From NCBI GenBank assembly GCA_025201845.1, contig MU604012.1, positions 1 through 64,000 on the forward strand: 64,000 nt of DNA, given 5' to 3'. Each line of letters begins with the position of its first letter. Position 1 is the first letter of the stretch. The notes below the pieces were generated by a model. The model had not been told where the DNA came from and did no database searches. It was given only the letters and a program-made list of their open reading frames with translations. The stretch is from Martensiomyces pterosporus (Eukaryota > Kickxellomycota > Kickxellomycetes > Kickxellales > Kickxellaceae). Positions 1 through 7,391 of the stretch are shown here, piece by piece. The position numbers were made by a program, and so were the translations under genes.

Positions 1-326
1 GTGCGCTTGATCTTTGCCTGCGACTTGGCAGTCAGCGGAGTTGCAATGTTGGACCCGACGTCCTGCAAAAGGCACTGGATGGTCTCGAGCCGCGGGACAA
101 GAGTGCCGGCCTTGGTGTTTTCGAGGTGTGCGATGGCCAGGCCGATGGCCGAGGAGAGCTCGTCGGTTGTGCCTAGCGCTTCAAACACAGCATCGTCCTT
201 GGGCCGTCTTTCGCCGGTGAACAGCGACGAGGTGCCCTTGTCGCCTGTGCGCGTGTACACCTTGATCGTTGGCGGGTAGCTCTTGACCTCGTCGGGGGAC
301 TTTATCGTGATTTCCTTTTGGCTCAT
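1..326 (-). CDS. ATP:cob(I)alamin adenosyltransferase, PduO/MMAB type (partial, N-terminal 108 residues)
   Basis: Reading the minus strand from the ATG at 326 gives an open frame that runs off the left edge. It carries the PduO-family ATP-binding signature near residue 24 ([20 protein letters not shown]), then [19 protein letters not shown] and, further on, the IQ..LQDVGS region; this is the strongest family match in the left end. The enzyme transfers the adenosyl group of ATP to cob(I)alamin to make adenosylcobalamin, the cofactor of methylmalonyl-CoA mutase. The visible N-terminus is charged rather than a clear mitochondrial presequence, so either import uses a weak signal or an upstream exon is missed. 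The gene diverges from the small ORF at 578. The C-terminal half lies outside the window, so completeness cannot be judged. B12 use is absent from most Dikarya. Confidence 0.93.
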   Translation of the reverse strand, partial: MSQKEITIKSPDEVKSYPPTIKVYTRTGDKGTSSLFTGERRPKDDAVFEALGTTDELSSAIGLAIAHLENTKAGTLVPRLETIQCLLQDVGSNIATPLTAKSQAKIKR

Positions 327-411
327 TTGCGGACAGCTGAATAACAATAAATGGACACTGCCAGTAAAGAAAAGGAAGCGCTTGCGCGTGTAGAAAGCCG
401 GGACGTAAGCG

Positions 412-447
412 CTGCTGGCTCTGCTGGCTCTGCTGGCTCTGCTGGCC
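412..447. repeat. 9-bp tandem repeat, four copies
   Basis: The unit CTGCTGGCT occurs three times perfectly and once with a final C instead of T. It lies in the 251-bp divergent interval between the cobalamin adenosyltransferase and the small ORF at 578, so length variation could change promoter spacing. Confidence 0.85.
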
Positions 448-577
448 AGCGGTTCTTGGCGGGCAGGCTCATCAGATGCGGCTCGCACTTCTACACCCCA
501 CGCGAGCCTCTCTTTTCTCTTGCCCTCTAAAGTAATTCAAGCAGCATTTATTCATCTGGTTTTGCGCTCATTTGGCC

Positions 578-720
578 ATGTCGTTCATGCAAAGGTTTGG
601 GCCCCCGCTGCTTGCCGGTATTCTGGGCGCTGGTGTTGCCGTGTACACGCTGCAGCCGGCACTTGTGGAGATGAAGGAGTACCAAGAGAGGAACAAGGAT
701 GAGATCGAGCGGATAAAGGG

Positions 721-771
<51 letters not shown>

Positions 772-793
772 TCAAGCAGATAAGAGGCAATAA
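578..793 (+). CDS. Small single-span membrane protein with C-terminal polyglutamine (71 aa), function unknown
   Basis: The ATG at 578 opens a 71-residue frame ending at TAA 791-793. Residues about 8-27 form one hydrophobic, glycine-rich segment (GPPLLAGILGAGVAVYTLQP), followed by a charged helix (EMKEYQERNKDEIERIKGE), a run of 15 glutamines and a short polar end. The layout resembles small mitochondrial inner-membrane or assembly proteins, but I cannot assign a family. The hydrophobic segment and charged helix look like a real protein rather than random ORF; the antisense frame is only poly-Leu/Ala produced by the repeat. A later Met at residue 4 is an alternative start. Confidence 0.6.
725..769 (+). 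repeat. CAG trinucleotide repeat (polyglutamine tract)
   Basis: There are fourteen CAG codons followed by one CAA, all in frame with the small membrane protein. A nearly pure CAG tract is prone to length change by slippage. Confidence 0.95.
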
Positions 794-1143
794 AGCAAGA
801 TATTTTGTCACAGCGCTTTGCGCACTGGCGTTGTGTATCCAAAAAACACCTTTTGACGCTGTACTGCTCACTACTATACACTCTTTACCTGACTGAATAC
901 AGCTATCGTGATCTGGTGAGCGCCCTGGGAGGGCGAGCCGGGAATCAGGGCTCGTCAATACGGGAGCCAGCTGAGAAAAATTAGAGTAAACAAGGCGTCA
1001 AACTGGTGTCGTGCCTTTAGCGTTCTCCTTTTTTTTTGCCTGTTTGTTAGCGGTTGTTTCTAATTTACTAAAGTCCCTGCGCTTTCTTCTTTCAGCCATA
1101 TTTGCAGATACCCCTGGAGCAGGACACAAACAGCGAGAAAATC
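794..1143 (+). other. Intergenic/5' region of ORC2
   Basis: No ORF here is credible. A pyrimidine-rich run ending in CTTTCAG at about 1084-1095, preceded by TTACTAAAG, looks like an intron 3' end, so ORC2 may have a 5'-UTR intron. I could not find a convincing donor. Confidence 0.4.
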
Positions 1144-2766
1144 ATGGCCGGGGATAGCAGCAATGCGCCACGCACACCGCGCACAGCACCAAGGGCGCGC
1201 GATCGCGTAAACATGGGGCTTACTCTGACTGCTACCAGGAAGGGGCGGAAAACACAGCTGACAGAGAGCGCTCAGGGTGCGCCTCTGCCTGAGACCAGCG
1301 ACATCACCGACATACTCAAGCTCAGTGCGGCTGTGGACGCCGAGGGCAAAGAAAATAGCTCGGAAGAGGCCGGCTTGGTCAGTGCAGCGGGGCAGGCGGT
1401 CTATGGCTTCCAGAAACGGCCTGCGCGAGGAAGAGCGGCCAGAGGTGCGCGAGGTGGTGGCCGAGGAAGAAGAGGTGGGTCGCAGGCGACAAGACGGCAG
1501 ACAGGCACTGGCGATAGCGATGCTGATGCCATGGATGAAGATGAGGACGACGAGGACGACGAGGACGCGCAGCAGCATGCCTCTAGCAGCCATAGACCGA
1601 ATGGCGCCGACGGAGGCTATGCCAACAGTCGCGGCGGCGACCATAACGGTGATGACAACGACGACGAGTATGGAGACGGAGGCGGGGACATGATGGAAAG
1701 CGACATGGATGACTTTTCGCGCGCATCTGGACCAGCCTATGAGCGGTACTTCCAGGATCTGCACACAAGCAAAAAGTCAAAGACCTCGGACAACACACTA
1801 TCCAAGCTTCCGCCACTGACACAGTCCGAATGCCGGGCCATCCTATCCAATGTCCCAATGAAGCACAAGGAGGAGCTCGAGCTGCTAGAGACGCTCCATC
1901 GTCAGCAGTTCCGCCAGTGGTGCTTTGAGCTTGCATGCGGGTTCAACCTCGTGTTCTACGGATACGGCTCCAAGCGCCGCATGATAAACAGCTTTGCAAC
2001 AGAGATGGCCGCTGATGCGCCAGTAGCGATTGTAAATGGCTATTTTCCGGCGCTGAATCTCAAGCAGACGCTCGAAAAGATCATATCCGAGATTGTTGGC
2101 TTTGGCGACACCTCTGGATCCGTTTCTGATTTGGCCTCGCTGATCTGCGGGTACTTTGAATCGAGCAGCAGGGAGGTGGACAAGATGTGTCTTGTGGTCC
2201 ACAACATCGACGGGCCGTGCTTGAGAAAGCACCAAGGTGCGCTGGCGGTGCTTGCAGAGTGCAAAAACATACATATAGTTGCGTCGATCGACCACATTGA
2301 AGCTCCTCTGATCTGGGACTCAAGCACGCTCACAAAGTTTAACTGGACGTGGCACGATCTTACCACATTTGAGCCATATACGGTCGAGACAAGCTACGAG
2401 AACTTTGCTTCGGGCACTGCTGAGATTGGCCCGCGCGGTGTCCTGCATGTTCTAGCCAGTCTGACCGAGAACGCAAAGAGCGTGTTCCGCATTCTAGCTG
2501 AGCACCAGATCGCCGAATCGGTCATGGAAGGCGAGCCAGCAGCGCAGAAACCGGGAGCCAGGCAGGTCGAGATGGCTTACGGCAGCTACTTTGCCGCATG
2601 TAGAGACCAGTTCCTTGTCAGCAGCGAAATGACCTTCCGTTCGCAGCTGACAGAGTTCCGCGACCACAAGGTGATCCAGTCCCGCCACGCAGCCGATGGC
2701 ACAGAGTTCGTGCACATCCCTCTGGACACAGACACGCTAGGCACGATTCTCGAGAGCATGGATTAA
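1144..2766 (+). CDS. ORC2: Origin recognition complex subunit 2 (540 aa)
   Basis: The second half matches the conserved Orc2 AAA+-like/winged-helix region: FNLVFYGYGSKRRMINSFA, a conserved NGYFPALNLKQ segment, the VHNIDGPCLR motif, then IHIVASIDHIEAPLIWD and WTWHDLTTFEPY. The first 180 residues are disordered, with RG-rich and long Asp/Glu runs, as in many Orc2 N-termini. Orc2 is a core subunit of the six-protein complex that marks replication origins in the nucleus. The frame is open upstream to 1102 but has no earlier ATG; the start at 1144 has a good context (AAATC before ATGGCC). Possible CDK-type sites (TPR repeats) occur at residues 10-13. Confidence 0.95.
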   Translation: MAGDSSNAPRTPRTAPRARDRVNMGLTLTATRKGRKTQLTESAQGAPLPETSDITDILKLSAAVDAEGKENSSEEAGLVSAAGQAVYGFQKRPARGRAARGARGGGRGRRGGSQATRRQTGTGDSDADAMDEDEDDEDDEDAQQHASSSHRPNGADGGYANSRGGDHNGDDNDDEYGDGGGDMMESDMDDFSRASGPAYERYFQDLHTSKKSKTSDNTLSKLPPLTQSECRAILSNVPMKHKEELELLETLHRQQFRQWCFELACGFNLVFYGYGSKRRMINSFATEMAADAPVAIVNGYFPALNLKQTLEKIISEIVGFGDTSGSVSDLASLICGYFESSSREVDKMCLVVHNIDGPCLRKHQGALAVLAECKNIHIVASIDHIEAPLIWDSSTLTKFNWTWHDLTTFEPYTVETSYENFASGTAEIGPRGVLHVLASLTENAKSVFRILAEHQIAESVMEGEPAAQKPGARQVEMAYGSYFAACRDQFLVSSEMTFRSQLTEFRDHKVIQSRHAADGTEFVHIPLDTDTLGTILESMD

Positions 2767-2998
2767 GCCAGCCAGTTTTATGTCTGCTCCCACCATTTAT
2801 TGTAAACGCAGCACAGCTAGCGGATAATGTATGAGCAGCTTCTGCTGCACCAGCATCCAGCATGTGCTTGACAAAGTCGCCGCTCGACAGAAATGTCCGT
2901 GAAGGGGGGTTTGGATAAACGTGGTCGGTAAACACACCAAAGCTCAGCTGTATATTGCAATATAGGTTGTAATAAAAAGCTGCGTGAGGTCAGCGCGT

Positions 2999-4018
2999 TT
3001 AGAAAACAAGAGCAGCACCCTTGGTCTTCTTGTCACCACCAAGCTCGAAGTGCTTGCAGCGCTTGATAGCGAGCTGCTGCTTGTACTTGCAGACGGTGCA
3101 CTCAAGACGAAGAACGATCTTCTTGGTGGTCTTGGCCTTCTTGTGGAAGACGGGCTTGGTCTGTCCACCGAAACCGGACTGCTTCCGGTCGTAACGACGC
3201 TTACCCTGGGCGAAGACGGAGGCCTTACCAGTCTTGTACTGGGTGACCTTGTGGGGGGTGTGCTTGCGGCAGGTCTTTCCCTTGCAGAAGGTGTTGCGGG
3301 TCTTGGGGATGTTAACCTATACGGAGCAGAAAACGCGTGTGCACAAAGAGCAGATATGGTTGTTAGCGCCAGCTGCCTGCAGGCCATTTGCGACCGAGTG
3401 ACACGGCCGCATATCACAAACGAAGCACTGGGCATGTCAGCGGGCATATCATTCAGCGCTGCCGCACAGCAGGCGAAGAGCACAACACAAAGCTGTTCGC
3501 CTCGCTTGCGCCCATCGGTACGCCGCTCAGAAAAGTCGAGCTGGGGAGGCGAGGTGGCGACCAGGCAATCGAATCGACCTCAGAGCTGGGCTGACCTATG
3601 CTCTAGCTTCCGGCAGCAGTCATAGCGAGTGCTTCAATCGGGGCACCAAAGGATGAACGAAAAAGGCGGGTCCAAGCGCGCATGTACTGGTGCAAGCTAG
3701 CCTGCCACCCGTGGCATTAGCAAGCAGCCAGCGTGCCGGACCCTCCAGTTTGCCCTCCAATGCCGTTTCCGCCGACCGCTAGCCACCCGAATCGGGGTGA
3801 CAAATTGACCACATTGCCATTTGGATTGCATCCACCGCTGAAATTCGCAAACCCCAAAGGTGCGCTTTCGCGGCATCCAGCGAATGGATGCTCGTGTCGC
3901 CGCGTATCCTCGCCTCCCCTATCCTTGGTTTTTCGCGCCGAACAATGGATTCGGCCTCTGCTGTGCTGTCGATACACGCGATGGATGCGCCCGGTGTTCG
4001 ATGGATTCCACGTACCAT
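2999..4018 (-). CDS. RPL42: 60S ribosomal protein eL42 (L36a/L44); two exons, first exon is the ATG alone
   Basis: Exon 2 (2999-3316) encodes the entire mature protein after Met: it begins [10 protein letters not shown] and contains the [33 protein letters not shown] and [15 protein letters not shown] stretches typical of eL42, ending at TAA 2999-3001. The acceptor is ATAG at 3320-3317. The only upstream minus-strand ATG followed directly by a plausible donor is at 4016-4018 (ATG then GTACGT), giving a 3-base coding exon and a 697-bp intron (3317-4015 plus or minus the chosen ends). Splitting after or near the initiator is also seen in RPL42/RPL36A genes of other eukaryotes. The product sits at the ribosomal E site. 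The C-terminus is GAALVF. Exon 2 is certain; exon 1 is a best guess. Confidence 0.88.
3317..4015 (-). other. Long intron of the eL42 gene
   Basis: This intron is inferred from donor GTACGT and acceptor ATAG. I searched its sense strand for box C (TGATGA) with box D (CTGA), because ribosomal protein introns often host snoRNAs, and saw none. Short antisense and sense ORFs here are not convincing. Confidence 0.55.
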
Positions 4019-4472
4019 TGCTGTTTATTTCTTCTGCTCTCGAGCGCAATAATAAATGCCAACAGACAATTGAAAGGAGGAAATCCACCACGCTGCAGCT
4101 AATGTGAGCTTCTATCACCCACCCACCCAGCGCGGTCTCCTTTGCTCGCTTCTCGCATGCAGCAGCGGCCGGCAGAGCCAGCGGACTCCCACCTTACGCG
4201 AGCACAATGCCCTCTTGCCGCAAGGCAGCTTGCTGCTGTACTGAGCAATCAGGTGTTTGCGTGATATATCAAGGGATTCGCTGATCTGCAATCACCAAAA
4301 ATTTATCCCTTTGCAGCAGCATTTGCTTGCACTTGCTTGCAGTGCAAAAAAATCAGGCGGATCGGTAGGTGCCGCTGCTTTGCGTTCCAAGCACCTGCGC
4401 TTCCTTTGCTCATTAGCTCCATTACTACATTTCTCGTTTCCTATACCTATATACATTTAGTGGCATCTGAAA
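4019..4472. promoter_or_regulatory. Divergent promoter region of eL42 and NOP4
   Basis: The two ribosome-related genes fire outward from this 454-bp interval. It holds AAAAATTT at 4297-4304, which matches the core of the ribosomal RNA processing element (RRPE) known upstream of ribosome-biogenesis genes in yeasts. I saw no PAC element (GCGATGAG). Function is inferred only from motif and position. Confidence 0.4.
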
Positions 4473-7061
4473 ATGTCGCAGCTGGAGTCGCTGTTTGACG
4501 AGTTTAACCAAGAGGAGCAGCAGCCCTCCGTGCCTGCGCAGGCAAAGACCGAGGCTGGTGCTGCTCAGCCCTCAGAGACATACACAAAGTCGATGCTCTT
4601 TGTGCGCGGAATCCCCAAGGATGCCACCAACGAGGAGCTCGAAGAGTTTTTCAGCAACGTGGGGCCCATCCGCTCATGCTTTGTTGTTGGTGAGAAGAAG
4701 ACAGAAGAGTCCAAGGAATCAAAGAAGCCCGCCAAGGACAGCGAAGCTGGTGATGACGGCGACGACGACGGCGACGGCGACAATGGCGAGGCACAGGATG
4801 ATGCAAAAGATAAAGGCGCGAGCAAGCAGGCCACTGTCCGGAATCGCGGCTTTGGCTTTGTGCAGTTTGTGCTCGCCGAAGATGCAGCTCGCGCGATCGA
4901 CGAGCTGGCTAATGTCAAGTTCAGGGATCAGAAGCACCTCATGCTTGATTTTGCGATGAAGAAGCTTACCAGAGATGGCGAGGATACCAGCCAGCCACCG
5001 CGCGCCAAGCGTCCCAGACCCGAGTCGCAAAAGTCAAAGGAAGACAGCCGTCCCGAAAAGAAGCCCAAGGTTGCGGGCACCAAGGTCGAATCGCGCACAA
5101 TCACCATCGAGGGGATCCCCAAGGGCGTCACTAAGCAGCAGCTGATCAAGAAGGTCAAGAAGAGCGGAACTGTAAATTCGGTTTTCTACCCTGCTCCCTT
5201 CAGCGGAGCCACTCCCGAGCAGCTGGCTGACGGTGCTGGCGGATCTGCTAGTGTCACATTCGAGACACACGGCATGGCGCAAAGGGCCATCAAGGCACTG
5301 AACGACCACATCTTCAAGGGCGCCAAGCTTGCGGTTAAGCTCAAGAGCGAGTATATCGACAAGAACGCGCGAATCATCGTGCGTAACCTGCCATTCAAGG
5401 TGCGCGAGCGCGAGCTTGAGCACATCTTCTCTGAGAGCGGCACCGTTCTGAAGGTCGACCTTCCTCGCAAGTATGTTGGCGGTCCTCTGCGTGGGTTTGC
5501 GTTCATCCAGATGGGCGACTACGAGAGCGCAGAGCGTGCTATTGCAAGATGGGACGAGCACAAGCTTGAAGGTCGCGCTGTCTCGGTGTCTTTCGCTATT
5601 GCCAAGGATAAGTTCAAGGAGATGGAGGAGAAGGGCGAGATTGTGAGGCCCGAATTCGCCAGCGATGCTGAAGCAAGCGAGGGTGGCAATGAGGATGCTG
5701 CTATGGACTCGGAAGGCGAAGGTGAGGACGAGCTTGGAGATGAAAAGGCCGCCATGGATGAGGACGGCGAGAAGGAAGTTGGCGAGGACAGCGAGGAGGG
5801 CGACGACGACGAGGATATTGTGGATGAGTCCCTCCAGCAAGGCTGCACTCTGTTTATCCGGAACCTGTCATTCGACTCGGACGAGGACGGCCTGTTTGAG
5901 CACTTCCGCGCCTTTGGCAAGTTGCGCTACTGCCGTATCGTTTTCGACCCGGAAACCGGCAGGTCGCGTGGCACAGCCTTTGTGTGCTTCTGGAACCCCA
6001 GCGATGCGGCCAAGTGTCTGGAGGCTGCTGAAAAGGCTCAAGCACTGTCCGACAAGCTCGGCAGCTCGACGTCAGCTGCTGTGGCTGATACGCGGAACAA
6101 GTCTGTTCTGCTGCAAGAGGCGCCAGCGTCCCTGGACGCCACCTCGCAGTTCACGCTTGATGGCCGTTTGCTTTCGGTCTCCAAGGCAGTTGATCGCAAC
6201 ACCGCCACTGATCTTGCGACAGAGGGCCTTCAGAAGCGCAAGAGTAAGGACAAGCGCAATCTCTACCTTCTCAAGGAAGGAATCATCTTCCCTGACTCTC
6301 CTGCTGCCACTGCCATGGCCCCTCCTGACCTCGAGCAGCATAGCAAGGAGTACGGCGTGCGCAAGAACCAGCTCCTCAAAAACCCCAACCTGTATCTCTC
6401 CAAGACCCGCCTGTCTGTCCACAACATTCCTCGCCCGGTTGACGACGCAGCGCTGCGTAGCGCGGCCATGTCGGCTGTTTCCAAATTCAAGCAGGAGGTC
6501 AAGGATAAGAAGCGCCAACCCCTGTCCCAGGACGAGATGGCCGAGGGCTGGGACAAGCGCCCGAGCATTGTTCAAGCAAAGATCGTTCGCTCTACAGACC
6601 GCATCGATGTCAACACTGGCAAGCCCCGAAGCATGGGCTACGGCTTTATCGAGTTCAAGACGCATGCACATGCGCTTGCTTGCCTGCGCTACCTCAACTT
6701 CAGCAACACAAAGCAGGCCTTCTCGAAGAGCCTGCTCGATGAGGACAAGGAGCATGAGGATGGCTACGTCAAGTCGGGCCACAAAATCGCGCGGAGATCT
6801 CTGCGCGTCATGTTCTCGATTGAGAATGCTCAGATTGTCAAGAAGCGTGAGCTCAGAGCCAACCTCGCCACCAGACAGCGCAGCGGCGCTACTGACTCCC
6901 AGCCATCCACTGATCGCAGGTCTGGCAGCCGTGCTTCTGGCAAGCCCTCTGGCCCCAAGAAGGGAAGACCCAGCAGCGACCGCAACTCGAGGTGGAATGG
7001 TGGCAAATCTGGCCAGGGCAAGCGCGGTGGCGGCAGCAAGCCCCGCGGCGGCAGAAAGTAG
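4473..7061 (+). CDS. NOP4: Nucleolar pre-rRNA processing RNA-binding protein Nop4/RBM28 (862 aa)
   Basis: The protein has five RRM-like folds: RRM1 from about residue 40 (MLFVRGIPK ... RGFGFVQF, split by an acidic insert at 75-115), a divergent RRM2 from about 206 (TITIEGIPKG), RRM3 from about 298 (RIIVRNLPFKV ... GFAFIQM), RRM4 from about 456 (TLFIRNLSFD ... GTAFVCF) and a C-terminal RRM from about 643 (RLSVHNIPRPVDD ... GYGFIEF). Order, spacing, the acidic linker at 395-450 and the RGG/Lys-rich tail match Nop4/RBM28, a nucleolar factor for 60S-subunit precursors. It is followed 330 bp later by MRD1 in the same direction. The length is greater than yeast Nop4, mostly because of acidic inserts. 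Confidence 0.93.
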   Translation: MSQLESLFDEFNQEEQQPSVPAQAKTEAGAAQPSETYTKSMLFVRGIPKDATNEELEEFFSNVGPIRSCFVVGEKKTEESKESKKPAKDSEAGDDGDDDGDGDNGEAQDDAKDKGASKQATVRNRGFGFVQFVLAEDAARAIDELANVKFRDQKHLMLDFAMKKLTRDGEDTSQPPRAKRPRPESQKSKEDSRPEKKPKVAGTKVESRTITIEGIPKGVTKQQLIKKVKKSGTVNSVFYPAPFSGATPEQLADGAGGSASVTFETHGMAQRAIKALNDHIFKGAKLAVKLKSEYIDKNARIIVRNLPFKVRERELEHIFSESGTVLKVDLPRKYVGGPLRGFAFIQMGDYESAERAIARWDEHKLEGRAVSVSFAIAKDKFKEMEEKGEIVRPEFASDAEASEGGNEDAAMDSEGEGEDELGDEKAAMDEDGEKEVGEDSEEGDDDEDIVDESLQQGCTLFIRNLSFDSDEDGLFEHFRAFGKLRYCRIVFDPETGRSRGTAFVCFWNPSDAAKCLEAAEKAQALSDKLGSSTSAAVADTRNKSVLLQEAPASLDATSQFTLDGRLLSVSKAVDRNTATDLATEGLQKRKSKDKRNLYLLKEGIIFPDSPAATAMAPPDLEQHSKEYGVRKNQLLKNPNLYLSKTRLSVHNIPRPVDDAALRSAAMSAVSKFKQEVKDKKRQPLSQDEMAEGWDKRPSIVQAKIVRSTDRIDVNTGKPRSMGYGFIEFKTHAHALACLRYLNFSNTKQAFSKSLLDEDKEHEDGYVKSGHKIARRSLRVMFSIENAQIVKKRELRANLATRQRSGATDSQPSTDRRSGSRASGKPSGPKKGRPSSDRNSRWNGGKSGQGKRGGGSKPRGGRK

Positions 7062-7391
7062 ACCATTTTGACGTGTCTTTTGATCTGGCCATGTCTTTGT
7101 GCTTTCTTCAGCGTTTATCAGTGCCGCATAGACATGGCTAAGCCAAACACAAAGCTGCTTGTTTGTGTGATCAGGGATTACTGAATTTTGGATCACGAGA
7201 ATTTTCTTGCTGCTTTTTTTTCGCGCCTTTCTGCGCCTTTTCTAAGCTCCCTGCTTTCTTCTGTTTTCACGCTCATGCCTCTTTTGCTCTGTATACCAAA
7301 TTAGCCTCCACTTTGCGTGCCATATAGTTGCGCAAATATTCTTTTTCAGAGGGCTCTAGGCGACATCATATCTGAGGGCAAGCTGCGGGAT
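7062..7391 (+). other. NOP4-MRD1 intergenic region
   Basis: There is no gene here. It is AT/T-rich just before MRD1 and contains a TTTTTCAG at about 7342-7349 that could be a 5'-UTR splice acceptor. No ATG lies between it and the MRD1 start. Confidence 0.4.

Noticed and set aside
548..958. Minus-strand 136-codon frame with a long leucine run
   Set aside because: It is the complement of the CAG tract and overlaps the small plus-strand gene; no family text.
2984..3625. Plus-strand 213-codon frame opposite eL42
   Set aside because: It is a Leu/Gly-rich shadow of the eL42 exon, whose minus-strand reading is unmistakable.
3317..4015. snoRNA in the eL42 intron (also checked in eS1 introns)
   Set aside because: No box C and box D pair was visible in the sense orientation.
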